Assembly (NCBI RefSeq): GCF_012971745.1
Contig: NZ_CP048834.1
Coordinates: 5,837,001 to 5,901,000, forward strand
Length of the DNA stretch: 64,000 nucleotides
Origin: Starkeya sp. ORNL1
GTDB taxonomy: Bacteria > Pseudomonadota > Alphaproteobacteria > Rhizobiales > Xanthobacteraceae
Reading direction: 5' to 3'
Shown: positions 16,596-25,752 of the stretch, one piece after another
Position numbering within the stretch: position 1 is the first letter of the stretch
How the letters are laid out: each line of letters starts with the position of its first letter
Program-made: the position numbers and the translations under genes
The notes under the pieces: generated by a model
The model's database searches: none
What the model was told of the DNA's origin: nothing
What the model saw: the letters and a program-made list of their open reading frames with translations, nothing else

Positions 16596-17564
16596 TCACT
16601 GCGTCCGCCGGATGAACGCCCCGAATGCCCGCGGCCCGTCCGCCACCGGCACCTCGCCGACGACCTTCAGCGTCGCGGTGTCGATGACGCTCAGCGTATT
16701 GGTCTCCCAGTTCGCCACATAGACGCGGGAGCCGTCGCGGCTGGCGGCGATGCCTTCGGGATATTCGCCGACCGGGATGCGCGCCACCGGCTCGAGGCTT
16801 GCGACATCGAACACGCTCACCGTGTCCTCATACTGGTCGGTGACGAAGGCGCGGCCCTTGGCCAGCGCCACCGCATAAGGCCGCTTGCCGACCTTCACCG
16901 TGCCGGCCACGGTGCGGCTTTCGAGATCGATCACGCTGACATCGTCCGAGGCGACATTGGCGGTGTAGGCGCGCTTGCCGTCGGCATCGATGGTAACGCC
17001 GAACGGGCGCTCGCCGACGCGCACTTCCCCGACCTTGGTCAGGCTCCCGGTGTCGATGATGCTCACCGCATTGGAATCGCGGTCGGCCGAGAGCAGCAGG
17101 CGGCCATCCGGCGTCACCGCGAGGCCGGAGGGTGACAACCCGGTCTCCACCGTGCCGGTGATGCGGCCGCTCTCGGCCTCCAGCGCAAGGACGCGCGCGC
17201 CGTACCAGTCGGCGACATAGACGGTGCCACCTGACGGATGCACGGCGATGCCGAGCGGCCCGCCGCCGACATCGATGCGCGCCGTCACCGTGCGGGCGGC
17301 AGCGTCGATGATGGAGACGACGTGATCGTCGGGACTGGTGACGAAGGCGCGCCGTCCGTCCGGCGTAACCGCGATGCCTGCCGGCTTGCCGAGCACCGGA
17401 ATGGTGGCGACCACCTTCGACGTCTCGAGATCGACGATATTGAGCGCATTCGCCGGCTGCGAGGTGACGAAGGCCTCGTCGGCAAAGACGGGGGAGGCGA
17501 GGACCAGAAGGGCCAGGAGGGCCGCCCATTTCAGGCCGTCATCCCGGAATGGCCGCAAGGCCAT
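16596..17564 (-). CDS. Periplasmic YVTN beta-propeller protein
   Basis: A protein of about 322 residues with a signal peptide (KWAALLALLVLASPVFADE) and a series of about seven 40-residue blades of the YVTN type (for example RRAFVTSPDDHVVSIID, SRVYVANWETNTLSVID). Such propellers are surface-binding or scaffold proteins in the periplasm. The ATG at 17564 and the codons for MALRPFRDD lie inside a family B repeat (17538-17637), so the repeat provides the start and the first residues of the signal peptide. ATG at 17591 is an alternative, also within the repeat. It follows an SRPBCC gene on the same strand, and the two probably work together. Confidence 0.82.
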   Translation of the reverse strand: MALRPFRDDGLKWAALLALLVLASPVFADEAFVTSQPANALNIVDLETSKVVATIPVLGKPAGIAVTPDGRRAFVTSPDDHVVSIIDAAARTVTARIDVGGGPLGIAVHPSGGTVYVADWYGARVLALEAESGRITGTVETGLSPSGLAVTPDGRLLLSADRDSNAVSIIDTGSLTKVGEVRVGERPFGVTIDADGKRAYTANVASDDVSVIDLESRTVAGTVKVGKRPYAVALAKGRAFVTDQYEDTVSVFDVASLEPVARIPVGEYPEGIAASRDGSRVYVANWETNTLSVIDTATLKVVGEVPVADGPRAFGAFIRRTQ

Positions 17565-17637
17565 ATCCGGGATCGTTTCCCGCTCTTTCATGTCACGCGA
17601 TCCCGGCTCTGCGGCTTCGCCGGCGGCCGGGATGACG
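17538..17637. repeat. Palindromic repeat, family B, overlapping a gene start
   Basis: GTCATCCCGG at 17538 pairs with CCGGGATGAC ending at 17636. The inner hairpins are CCGGAATGGCC/GGCCATATCCGG and GATCCCGG/CCGGGAT-like. Its left half encodes the first residues of the YVTN protein on the minus strand. Compare the blocks at 11068 and 29533. Confidence 0.85.
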
Positions 17638-17686
17638 ACTGCGGAGCGGGAGGGAGAGTAGGGTCGACGATTCCCGGCACCCACGC

Positions 17687-18235
17687 TCAGCTTCCGCCTT
17701 CGACCTTCTTCTTCAGCCCTTCGAGGCCGGCGGTGTAGACGCCGGTCACCGCCTTGATCGCGGCTTCGTCACTCAGCTCCGGCGGCGGGTCGTTGTTCGG
17801 GTAGCCGCGATAGAAGGCGCCGCGCCATTCCACCTTGGAGCGCTTGCCGCCATCGAGCGGGGAAACGGTGAGCCAGGAGGAATAATTGGTCACCGGCAGC
17901 ACCTTCACGTCGACGGCGTTGATCCGGTACATCAGCAGGAAGTTCTGCGGTTCGTATTTGGCGATCACCTCGTCGATGGTGCCCCCGCCCTGCAACGTCA
18001 CGGTGCGCGTGGCATCCACCGCATTGCCACCCTTGCCCTCGGTCTTGATGACGGCGGGGTGCCAGCTGAAATCCTGGAAATTGCCGATCACTGCCCAGAC
18101 CTTTTCCGGCGGCGCATTGATCTCGATGGTCTCGCTGACCTTCTGCCGGGTCGGGCCGTGGGCGTCGGCGCCGCCGATGGAGACGCCGGCAAGGAGGGTG
18201 ATGGCCGCCAGCGCGGCGAACGTCGAAAATCTCAT
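17687..18235 (-). CDS. Secreted SRPBCC (MxaD-like) protein
   Basis: A protein of about 182 residues with a signal peptide (FAALAAITLLAGVSIGGADA) and an SRPBCC/START-like lipid-binding fold: SETIEINAPPEKVWAVIGNF, WHPAVIKTEGKGG, then a C-terminal amphipathic helix. Exported SRPBCC proteins of this kind include MxaD of methanol-oxidation clusters; a similar accessory role next to a YVTN protein is possible, but no PQQ dehydrogenase or cytochrome is visible here. ATG at 18244 is an alternative start, three codons upstream. The repeat-bearing start of the YVTN gene lies downstream. Confidence 0.78.
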   Translation of the reverse strand: MRFSTFAALAAITLLAGVSIGGADAHGPTRQKVSETIEINAPPEKVWAVIGNFQDFSWHPAVIKTEGKGGNAVDATRTVTLQGGGTIDEVIAKYEPQNFLLMYRINAVDVKVLPVTNYSSWLTVSPLDGGKRSKVEWRGAFYRGYPNNDPPPELSDEAAIKAVTGVYTAGLEGLKKKVEGGS

Positions 18236-18369
18236 GGCTTCCATCCCGGAAACAGGTTTCGGACCGGACTTTTGCGCCCGTTGCGCCGCATTCTAGGAAG
18301 CCGCGACCGGTTCGGGAACCCGCCTTTCGACCCATGCCGCAACGGTGGACACACGCTCCGACGTGCGGT

Positions 18370-20196
18370 TCAACCGCGCAGCACGGCGAGGAACTCGGCG
18401 CCGAAGGCGGCGAGCTTGGCGGTGCCGACGCCCTTGACGGCGGCAAGCTCGCTGCGCGTGCGCGGGTGCTCCACCGCCATCTCCTCCAGCGTACGGTCGG
18501 GGAAGATGACATAGGCCGGCACTTCGCGCTCGGCGGCGAGGCGGCGGCGCAGCGCCTTGAGCCGGCCCAGCAGCTCGGCCGCGGCGGGCTCCAGTTCGGC
18601 GCCCTTGCCGGCACTGCCCGGGCGCTCCTTGCGGCGCGGGGCGCTGGCGCGCAGTGTGAAGGCGCGGGTGCCGGCGAGGATCGCAAGCCCGATATCGGTG
18701 AGGCGCAGCGCGCCGAACCGCGCCGCGTCCGCGGTGAGTGCGCCGGTGGCGATGAGCTGGCGCAGCAAAGCGCGCCATTCCGGCGACGGCCGGTCGGCGC
18801 CGGTGCCGAACTCGGCGAGCCGGTCGTGGCCGCGCCCGGTGACTTGCTCGCTGTGCTGGCCGGTGACGACGGCGGCGATATGCGCCGCGCCGAAGCGCTC
18901 GCCGGTCGCCCGCACGATGCGCAGGGCCAGCGCCGCCTCGCGGCTGGCATCGGTGACCTTGGGCGGATCGCGGCAGACGTCGCAGGCGCCGCAGGGTTTC
19001 GCCCGCTCGCCGAAATATCCGAGCAGCACGGCGCGCCGGCAGGTCACCGCCTCGCAGAACCCGACCATGGCGTCGAGACGCCGTGCCTCGACCTGCTTGC
19101 GCTCGGGCTCGGAGGCCTCCTCGTCGATGAAGCGGCGGCGGGTGGCGATATCGCCGGCGCCGTAGAGCAGGCGCGCTTCGGCCGGCTGGCCGTCGCGCCC
19201 GGCGCGGCCGATCTCCTGGTAGTAGGCCTCCAGGCTCCCCGGCGCGTCGCCGTGCAGCACATAGCGCACGTCGGACTTGTCGATGCCCATGCCGAAGGCC
19301 ACCGTCGCCACCATCACGATGCCGGCCTCGGCGAGGAAGGCTTCCTGGTTGGCGGCGCGCGCCTCCTGGCTCATGCCGGCATGATAGGGAAGGGCGCGGA
19401 TGCCGGCGGCGCTCAGCCGCTCGGCGGTCTCGTCCACCTTCTTGCGGGAGATGCGGTAAATGATGCCGGCGACGCCGGGCCGCGCCCGCACGAAACTCTC
19501 GATCTGCTCGGCCGGGCTGCGCTTGTCCTCGACGCCGATCGTAATGTTCGGCCGGTCGAAGCCGGAGACGAAGACCCGCGCCTGGCCGCCGAACAGCCGC
19601 TGCACGATATCGTCGCGGGTCGACACGTCGGCGGTGGCGGTCAGTGCCACCAGCGGCACCTGCGGGAATACCTCGCGCAGCCGGCCAAGGCCGAGATATT
19701 CGCCGCGGAAGCTGTGGCCCCATTGCGAGATGCAGTGTGCCTCGTCGATGGCGATGAGGTTCAGCGGCAGGCGGGTGAGCGCGGTGAGCATGCGCTCGGT
19801 CAGCAGCCGCTCGGGGGCGAGATAAAGCAGGCGCACCTCGCCCGCCGCGACACGGCGCCACGCCGCGACATTAGCCTCGCGCGAGCGGCCCGAGTGGATC
19901 GCCTCGGCGCTGACGCCTTCGAGCTTGAGCGCGGCGACCTGGTCGTCCATCAGCGCGATCAGCGGGGAGACCACGATGGCAAGCCCGCCGAGCACCAGCG
20001 CAGGCAGCTGGTAGCACAGCGATTTGCCGGCGCCGGTTGGCATCACCGCCAGCGTCGGCACGCCGGCCAGTACCGCATCCACCACTTCCTGCTGGCCCGG
20101 GCGGAAGCGATCGAAGCCGAACACGTCCTTCAGCACGCGCCGGCTCGCAGCCTCGCGCGCGGCCGAAATCTCGTGGGGCGACGTCATCTGGTTCAT
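18370..20196 (-). CDS. recQ: ATP-dependent DNA helicase RecQ
   Basis: A RecQ helicase of about 608 residues, close to normal length. Helicase motifs in order: FRPGQQEVVDAVLAG (motif 0), MPTGAGKSLCYQ (Walker A), IAIDEAHCISQWGHSFR (Walker B with DEAH), LTATA, RDEVHxG-type motif VATVAFGMGIDKSDVRYV and QEIGRAGRDG. The zinc-binding cysteines (CRR, CGACDVC) and winged helix follow, and a C-terminal HRDC domain (EEMAVEHPRTRSELAAVKGVG) ends the protein. It acts in recombination and fork repair. The start is uncertain: ATG 20196 or 20187 are both possible. It is divergent from cobD. Confidence 0.93.
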   Translation of the reverse strand: MNQMTSPHEISAAREAASRRVLKDVFGFDRFRPGQQEVVDAVLAGVPTLAVMPTGAGKSLCYQLPALVLGGLAIVVSPLIALMDDQVAALKLEGVSAEAIHSGRSREANVAAWRRVAAGEVRLLYLAPERLLTERMLTALTRLPLNLIAIDEAHCISQWGHSFRGEYLGLGRLREVFPQVPLVALTATADVSTRDDIVQRLFGGQARVFVSGFDRPNITIGVEDKRSPAEQIESFVRARPGVAGIIYRISRKKVDETAERLSAAGIRALPYHAGMSQEARAANQEAFLAEAGIVMVATVAFGMGIDKSDVRYVLHGDAPGSLEAYYQEIGRAGRDGQPAEARLLYGAGDIATRRRFIDEEASEPERKQVEARRLDAMVGFCEAVTCRRAVLLGYFGERAKPCGACDVCRDPPKVTDASREAALALRIVRATGERFGAAHIAAVVTGQHSEQVTGRGHDRLAEFGTGADRPSPEWRALLRQLIATGALTADAARFGALRLTDIGLAILAGTRAFTLRASAPRRKERPGSAGKGAELEPAAAELLGRLKALRRRLAAEREVPAYVIFPDRTLEEMAVEHPRTRSELAAVKGVGTAKLAAFGAEFLAVLRG

Positions 20197-20275
20197 GCGG
20201 AGGGCAATTAGGCCTTGAGCGTTACCGTCAGCGGGATTTAGTTGCGGTGCAGAATCAGGGACGACAGGATTCAAC

Positions 20276-21235
20276 GTGACCTTCGGTGTAGCCGCACTTG
20301 CGCTCCTGATCGAGGCCGCTTTCGGCTATCCAGCCTGGCTGTATCGCTTGATCGGGCATCCTGTCACCTGGATAGGGCGGCTGATCACGCTGCTCGACCG
20401 GCACATGAACCGCGACAAGGATCGCGCCGACACCCGCCGCTTCAACGGCACCATCGCGCTGATCATCCTGCTGTTCTGCGTCGGCGCGCCGGTGCTGTTC
20501 ATCGAGACCCGGCTCTATGCGGTGCCGTTCGGCGATGTGGTCGCCGCGCTTGCCGCCAGCACGCTACTCGCCCAGCGCAGCCTCTATACCCATGTCCGGC
20601 GGGTGGCGGACGGGCTAGAGCACAGCCTCGATGCGGGGCGCACCGCGGTGTCGCACATTGTCGGCCGCGATCCGGAGGCGCTGGACGAGGCGGGGGTGTC
20701 GCGCGCGGCGATCGAGAGCCTCGCCGAGAATTTCTCCGACGGCATCGTGGCGCCGGCCATGTGGACCGCGGTCGCCGGCGTCACCGGTGGCGCGCTCTAC
20801 AAGGCGATCAACACCGCGGACAGCATGATCGGCCACCGCACGCCGCGTTTCGTCGATTTCGGCCGCACCGCGGCGAAGGTCGACGATTTCGTCAATCTTC
20901 CCGCCTCGCGGCTTGCCGGCGCGCTCATCATCGCCGCCGCCTTCTTCATCCCCGGCGCCTCGGCGCGCAGTGCCTGGCGCGCCATGCTGGCGGATGCTGC
21001 CCGGCATCGCTCGCCCAATGCCGGCTGGCCGGAAGCGGCCATGGCCGGCGCGCTCGGCGTCGCGCTGGCTGGTCCGCGCACCTATGGCGGCAAGCTGGTG
21101 CAGGATCACTGGATGGGGCGCGACGGACGCCGCACCGCCAATGCCGGAGACATACGCCGCGCCCTGCGTATTTACCGGTTGGCGGACGCGCTGCTCATAG
21201 TATTGGTCGCAGCGATCGTCATCATACTTCTCTAG
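20276..21235 (+). CDS. cobD: Adenosylcobinamide-phosphate synthase CobD/CbiB
   Basis: A 319-residue integral membrane protein that attaches aminopropanol phosphate to adenosylcobyric acid, a late step of cobalamin synthesis. It has several hydrophobic segments and the conserved blocks HPVTWIGRLITLLD, ESLAENFSDGIVAPAMW, YKAINTADSMIGHRT and PNAGWPEAAMAGALGV. The start is GTG at 20276 with AGGAT nearby. It lies about 3 kb from the main cobalamin cluster, separated from cobQ by the two TadG-like genes. No riboswitch is visible in front of it. Confidence 0.94.
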   Translation: MTFGVAALALLIEAAFGYPAWLYRLIGHPVTWIGRLITLLDRHMNRDKDRADTRRFNGTIALIILLFCVGAPVLFIETRLYAVPFGDVVAALAASTLLAQRSLYTHVRRVADGLEHSLDAGRTAVSHIVGRDPEALDEAGVSRAAIESLAENFSDGIVAPAMWTAVAGVTGGALYKAINTADSMIGHRTPRFVDFGRTAAKVDDFVNLPASRLAGALIIAAAFFIPGASARSAWRAMLADAARHRSPNAGWPEAAMAGALGVALAGPRTYGGKLVQDHWMGRDGRRTANAGDIRRALRIYRLADALLIVLVAAIVIILL

Positions 21236-21401
21236 GATTTGCTTGCGATTTCGAAATTTATTGCATTGACAATTTTCTCGGACTTCGCCGTGCCGGTGGC
21301 GGAAATCATTAACCGTCTTCAGGAGCAACGGCGGACTGCGACATCTTATTGCTTGGTGGAATTCTGCACGCACCGCACCATGGGATGACTCGCGTATCGA
21401 G

Positions 21402-21417
21402 TTAAGGGTGCGTTAAC
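21402..21417 (+). promoter_or_regulatory. Perfect CtrA box in front of tadG-like gene
   Basis: TTAA-GGGTGCG-TTAAC matches the CtrA consensus TTAA-N7-TTAAC exactly, ending two bases before the ATG at 21419. A GACTC (GANTC) site lies at 21387. Because the box overlaps the ribosome-binding region, it may act as a repressor site or as part of a very short-leader promoter. ctrA itself is in this window. Confidence 0.7.
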
Positions 21418-21418
21418 C

Positions 21419-22732
21419 ATGTTTCTGCGGCGTCTGGCTGCGTTCTTCACTGATCGCCGTGGCAATGTCGGGATAATCTTCGGGCTCACCGCGGTGCCGG
21501 CCATTGGCGTGGTCGGAGCCGGCATCGACTTCGCGCGGGCCAATCACGAGCGCGCCGCCATGCAGAGCATGCTGGACAGCGCCGTGCTGGCCGGCGTCAC
21601 CGCTGCCGGCAAGGAGGCGACCACCGCCAAGGCGTTCTTCGATGCGCAGGCGGCCGGCCTCAATCTGACCGACGCCAATGCCTCCTTCACCATGGGCGCG
21701 GATTCGACGCTGAGCGGTACCGCCACCGGCACGATGGAGACGACGCTGCTCGGCGTCATGCACATCACCACCGTCGAACTCGGCGCCAATGCCGCCGCCA
21801 AGGTCTATGGCGCCCCGGCTTCATCCGATCCCGCATCCGATGTCGGCGGCAAGGTGTGCATCCTGCTGGTCGATCCGAATGCGAGCCAGTCATTCCTGGC
21901 CAATGGCGGCGCCAAGATCACGGCACCGGATTGCGAGATCCATGTGCGCTCGACCGCCAATCCGGCGGCGATCATCAATGGCAGCACCGATCTCAATGTG
22001 CAGAAGATCTGCGTGAAGGGCAGCAAGGTCATCACCAATGGCAGCGGCAAGCCGCCGGTGGAGACCGATTGCGCGGCGCTGGACGACCCCTATGCCGGCA
22101 AACTGCCGACGGTCGCGGTGCCCGCCAATTGCACCGTCTCCAATGCCAATTACAACGCCAATGGCGCCGATGTCGATTTGCCTTCAGGCAATTATTGCAA
22201 CGTCAATATCAATGGCGCCCGCAATGTCACCATGCGGCCCGGCCTGTTCCAGAACATCATTTTCAACGGCTCGACCTCGATAGCGATGGCGCCGGGCCTC
22301 TACGTCTTCAAGAACAGCAGCGTCGTCAATTCTGGCTCGGTGATGAAGGGCACCGGGGTGTCGATCTATTTCCCCGACGCCAATTCGAAGATCCAGTTCA
22401 ATGGCGATGTCACCCTGAACCTCTCCGCGCCCACCGGCGGCGACTATGCCGGCGTGCTGTTCTTCGAGCCGACCGGCCTTTCGAAATCCTCGCTGGTGTT
22501 CAACAGCACGGACAAGTCGGTGATCACGGGCATGATGTATCTGCCCAGCCGCAACGTGACCTTCAACTCGGTGTCGAACATCACCGCCCACAAGGTGATG
22601 CTGGTCTATAACACCATGATCCTGAACGCCTCGGGCTGGAGCTTCAGCGGCTCCGACAAGGCCATCGCGCTCGGCAGCGGCGCAGGGGAAGGCGACACCG
22701 AGGTGCCGCGCCGGGTCGCACTGGTGCACTGA
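21419..22732 (+). CDS. TadG-like exported protein with beta-helix-like C-terminal domain (copy 1)
   Basis: A 437-residue protein. The N-terminus (RRGNVGIIFGLTAVPAIG, then GAGIDFARANHERAAMQSMLD) is the TadE/TadG membrane anchor: a short cytoplasmic tail, one membrane helix, and the conserved DFA segment. From about residue 140 onward the sequence is a repetitive, Asn/Gly-rich region (NGARNVTMRPGLFQNIIFNG, PGLYVFKNSSVVNSGSVMKG) suggestive of a right-handed beta-helix outside the membrane. Six cysteines (VCILL, APDCEI, ICVKG, TDCAAL, NCTVS, NYCNVN) recur in the tandem paralogue and could form disulfides. Tad genes proper are not adjacent. A role in surface adhesion or pilus assembly is inference. 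Confidence 0.75.
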   Translation: MFLRRLAAFFTDRRGNVGIIFGLTAVPAIGVVGAGIDFARANHERAAMQSMLDSAVLAGVTAAGKEATTAKAFFDAQAAGLNLTDANASFTMGADSTLSGTATGTMETTLLGVMHITTVELGANAAAKVYGAPASSDPASDVGGKVCILLVDPNASQSFLANGGAKITAPDCEIHVRSTANPAAIINGSTDLNVQKICVKGSKVITNGSGKPPVETDCAALDDPYAGKLPTVAVPANCTVSNANYNANGADVDLPSGNYCNVNINGARNVTMRPGLFQNIIFNGSTSIAMAPGLYVFKNSSVVNSGSVMKGTGVSIYFPDANSKIQFNGDVTLNLSAPTGGDYAGVLFFEPTGLSKSSLVFNSTDKSVITGMMYLPSRNVTFNSVSNITAHKVMLVYNTMILNASGWSFSGSDKAIALGSGAGEGDTEVPRRVALVH

Positions 22733-22776
22733 GCGTCGCGCCCTTCCTCACCCCAACTCCTTACATTTGTTCAACT

Positions 22777-22802
22777 AAGGCCGCCGGCATCGCCGCGGCC
22801 TT
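22777..22802 (+). terminator. Possible terminator after first tadG-like gene
   Basis: Inverted repeat AAGGCCGC (22777-22784) and GCGGCCTT (22795-22802) with a ten-base loop, followed by CAAGATTTCTT. It lies 45 bases past the stop. There is no clean T-run, so confidence is moderate. Confidence 0.5.
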
Positions 22803-22912
22803 CAAGATTTCTTCACCTCCCGCTGTGCCACAGCGAAAGGAGGGCTTGCTATTCCGCCATATTGTTCGAAATTTATACTAAATTTGAATCATTGAACTTC
22901 GCCGAGGCGACG

Positions 22913-24160
22913 ATGCTTGCCGGTCTGCTGGGTGCCTTCCGCCGCTGTGATCGCGGCAATGTGGCGATGCTGTTCGCGCTCTCCGCGGTGCCGATGTTCG
23001 GCGCCGCCGGCATGGCGATCGACTATGCGCGTGCCGTCGATGGCCGGACGCAATTGCAGATCGCGCTCGACGGCGCGGTGCTGGCCGGCGCGGTAGCCCC
23101 GGGCAAGGAGGTCGCGACCGCGCAGAGCTTCTTCGATGCGGCGGTGGCGCCGGCGAAGCTGGATGGTGCGAGCGCAAGCTTCGACCTTGCGTCTGGCGCG
23201 CTCACCGGCACTGCCCATGCGGTGGTCCCCTCGACGCTGCTCAAGGTGATGCACATCGATAGTGTCGAGATCGGCGCGAACGCGGCCGTGCAGATCGGCA
23301 GCAAAGGCGGGGTCTGCATACTGGTGCTCGACCCGAGCGGAGGCCAGGCGCTGCTTGCCAATTCCGGTGCCAAGATCAATGCGCCGGATTGCGAGATCCA
23401 TGTGCGTTCGACCGCGAACCCGGCGGCCATCTTCAATGCCGGCATATCGCTCAATGTGAAGAAGGTCTGCGTCAAGGGCGCCAACGTCATTCAGAATGGC
23501 GGCAAGCTCGCCGTGGTGGAGACATCCTGCGCGGCCATCGACGATCCTTTCGCCGGCAAGCTGCCGACGGTGAGCGTGCCCGGCAATTGCACCAGCCCGC
23601 AGCCCTATAATGCCAATGGTGCCGACGTCACGCTGCCGCAGGGCAATTATTGCAACCTGAACATCAACGGCGCGAACAACGTCTATATGAAACCGGGCCT
23701 GTTCCAGAACGTTACGTTCAACGGAAGTTCGACCAAGATCCACATGGATCCCGGGCTCTACATCTTCAAGGACACCACCATCGTCAATTCCGGCTCGGTC
23801 ATGACCGGCACCGGGGTGACACTCTATTTCGCCGATGCCAATTCCAAGATCCAGTTCAACGGCAATGTCACGCTGAACCTTTCGGCGCCGACCAGCGGCA
23901 CCTACAAGGCTCTGCTGATCTATGATCTTGCAAGTTCCGGCACGGACTGGGTGGTCAACGGCACCGCGGGCTACAAGCTCGAAGGCCTGATCTATCTGCC
24001 GAAGCGAAACGTCACCATCAATTCCACCAGCAACGTCACCGCGGACAAGCTGTCGATGGTGGTGAACCGCTTGATCCTCAACAATACCGACTGGAAATTC
24101 TCCCCGAGCGACAGCCGCCCGATGGGTGGCACTGCGGGCGCCATCGCCCTCATACGCTGA
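22913..24160 (+). CDS. TadG-like exported protein with beta-helix-like C-terminal domain (copy 2)
   Basis: A 415-residue paralogue of the preceding gene. The N-terminal anchor [19 protein letters not shown] and [21 protein letters not shown] again match TadE/TadG. The C-terminal region shares blocks nearly word for word: [32 protein letters not shown] and [20 protein letters not shown], with the same six cysteines. GAGG precedes ATG 22913; the frame opens slightly earlier but without a ribosome site. Its last 11 bases overlap the end of convergent cobQ. Tandem duplication followed by divergence is the simplest explanation. Confidence 0.75.
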   Translation: MLAGLLGAFRRCDRGNVAMLFALSAVPMFGAAGMAIDYARAVDGRTQLQIALDGAVLAGAVAPGKEVATAQSFFDAAVAPAKLDGASASFDLASGALTGTAHAVVPSTLLKVMHIDSVEIGANAAVQIGSKGGVCILVLDPSGGQALLANSGAKINAPDCEIHVRSTANPAAIFNAGISLNVKKVCVKGANVIQNGGKLAVVETSCAAIDDPFAGKLPTVSVPGNCTSPQPYNANGADVTLPQGNYCNLNINGANNVYMKPGLFQNVTFNGSSTKIHMDPGLYIFKDTTIVNSGSVMTGTGVTLYFADANSKIQFNGNVTLNLSAPTSGTYKALLIYDLASSGTDWVVNGTAGYKLEGLIYLPKRNVTINSTSNVTADKLSMVVNRLILNNTDWKFSPSDSRPMGGTAGAIALIR

Positions 24161-25616
24161 TCGGCGTCGCCAGTTCCAGCAGGTGGTCGAGGTCGATGTG
24201 CGCCTCGAGATGCGCGGCCAGCGCATCGAGCGTCGCCTCGACGCCATCCTCATAGGCGACCTGCGCCGGGCCGGCGCCCAGTCGCTGCAGCCAGGCGGCG
24301 CGCTGGCGATCATCAGCGAACAGGCCGTGCGCATAGGTGCCGATGATGCGTCCGTCCGGCGAGACCGCGCCCTCGGGCGCGCCGCCGATGCGGCAGAAGG
24401 GGCGGGCACGGCCCGGCCCCTCGGTGACGCCCATATGCATTTCATAGCCCACGAAGACGATGCCGTCGGTCGTCTCCCCGGTGACCGCGGCGAGGCGCTT
24501 CTCGCCGGAGAGCACGGTCTCCACGTCCAGCAAGCCGAGCCCGGGCACGGCGCCGGCAGGGCCCTCGATGCCGTCCGGATCGGCAATGCTACGGCCCAGC
24601 ATCTGGTAGCCGCCGCACAGGCCCAGCACGTGGCCGCCGCGCCGCACATGGGCGGCGAGGTCGATGTCCCAGCCATTCGCCCGCAGCGCGGCGAGGTCGG
24701 GAATGGTCGACTTGGAGCCGGGCAGGATGACGAGCTGCGCATCGCCGGGCAGGGGGCTTCCCGGCTTCACCCGGATGATTTCGACCGAGGGCTCGGCATC
24801 CAGCGGATCGAGGTCATCGAAGTTCGAGATGCGCGGCAGGATCGGCACGGCGATGCGCAGCTTCGCGCCGGGCTTTGCCGGCCGCGCACCGTCGAGCCCG
24901 AGCGCATCTTCCGCCGGTAGCCGATGCGCGCCCGCGAAGAACGGGATGAGGCCGAGGCTCGTCCAGCCGGTGCGGCGGGCAATTTCCTCCATGCCGGCCG
25001 CGAACAGCGCCGGGTCGCCACGGAACCGATTGACGAGGAAGCCCCGGATCATCGCGGCGTCATCCGCCGGCAGCACCGCATGAGTGCCGACCAGGCTGGC
25101 GATTACCCCGCCGCGCTCGATGTCGCCGATCAGCACGACGGGCACATTGGCAGCGCGGGCGAAGCCCATATTGGCGATGTCCGCGGTGCGCAGATTGATC
25201 TCGGAGGCCGAGCCGGCGCCTTCCACCAGCACGAGATCGGCCTCATGCGCGAGGCGGGCGAAACTTTCCAGCACCGCCGGCATCAGCGTCGGCTTGATCG
25301 ACTGGTACTCCGCCGCGCGGGCGGTGGCGTGGACGCGGCCCTGCACCACGATCTGCGCGCCGGTCTCACTCTGCGGCTTCAACAGCACCGGGTTCATATG
25401 GACTGACGGCGCTACCCGGGCGGCGCGGGCCTGCAGTGCCTGCGCCCGGCCGATCTCGCCGCCGTCGGCAGTGACCGCCGCATTGTTCGACATGTTCTGC
25501 GGCTTGAACGGGCGGACCTTGAGGCCGCGATTGGCGAAAGCGCGGGCGAGGCCGGCGACGATGAGCGACTTGCCGACATCCGAGCCGGTGCCCTGGAACA
25601 TGAGGGCGCGGGTCAT
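24150..25616 (-). CDS. cobQ: Adenosylcobyric acid synthase CobQ
   Basis: A 488-residue glutamine amidotransferase that amidates four side chains of adenosylcobyrinic diamide. The N-terminal P-loop-like [17 protein letters not shown] and [12 protein letters not shown] are the dethiobiotin-synthetase-like ATP site. The C-terminal glutaminase domain has its nucleophile Cys334 in [13 protein letters not shown] and a histidine in IGTYAHGLF. Length is normal. It lies downstream of cobO in the same direction, separated by a family A repeat, so it may be the last gene of the riboswitch-led leftward operon. Confidence 0.96.
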   Translation of the reverse strand: MTRALMFQGTGSDVGKSLIVAGLARAFANRGLKVRPFKPQNMSNNAAVTADGGEIGRAQALQARAARVAPSVHMNPVLLKPQSETGAQIVVQGRVHATARAAEYQSIKPTLMPAVLESFARLAHEADLVLVEGAGSASEINLRTADIANMGFARAANVPVVLIGDIERGGVIASLVGTHAVLPADDAAMIRGFLVNRFRGDPALFAAGMEEIARRTGWTSLGLIPFFAGAHRLPAEDALGLDGARPAKPGAKLRIAVPILPRISNFDDLDPLDAEPSVEIIRVKPGSPLPGDAQLVILPGSKSTIPDLAALRANGWDIDLAAHVRRGGHVLGLCGGYQMLGRSIADPDGIEGPAGAVPGLGLLDVETVLSGEKRLAAVTGETTDGIVFVGYEMHMGVTEGPGRARPFCRIGGAPEGAVSPDGRIIGTYAHGLFADDRQRAAWLQRLGAGPAQVAYEDGVEATLDALAAHLEAHIDLDHLLELATPISV

Positions 25617-25635
25617 CAGGGGCGTCCTGTTTCAG

Positions 25636-25736
25636 CATCCTTCGAGGCTCGGGCGCTGCCCGAGCACCTCAGGATGACGGCGCGCCTACAGATGAACGTC
25701 ATCCTGAGGTGCGAGCGCAGCGAGCCTCGAAGGATG
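25636..25736. repeat. Palindromic repeat pair, family A
   Basis: First unit CATCCTTCGAGGCTC to CTCAGGATGACG (25636-25679); inverted second unit CGTCATCCTGAGG to CTCGAAGGATG ending at 25736. It lies between cobO and cobQ inside the leftward cobalamin operon and could modulate read-through. Confidence 0.85.
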
Positions 25737-25752
25737 CTCACCCCCGCACCCC

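Noticed and set aside
18334..20211. A 625-codon open frame on the plus strand
   Set aside because: It is exactly antisense to recQ, which has all helicase motifs. Composition is Gly/Ala/Arg-rich as expected from reading the complement of a GC-rich gene, and there is no recognisable motif.
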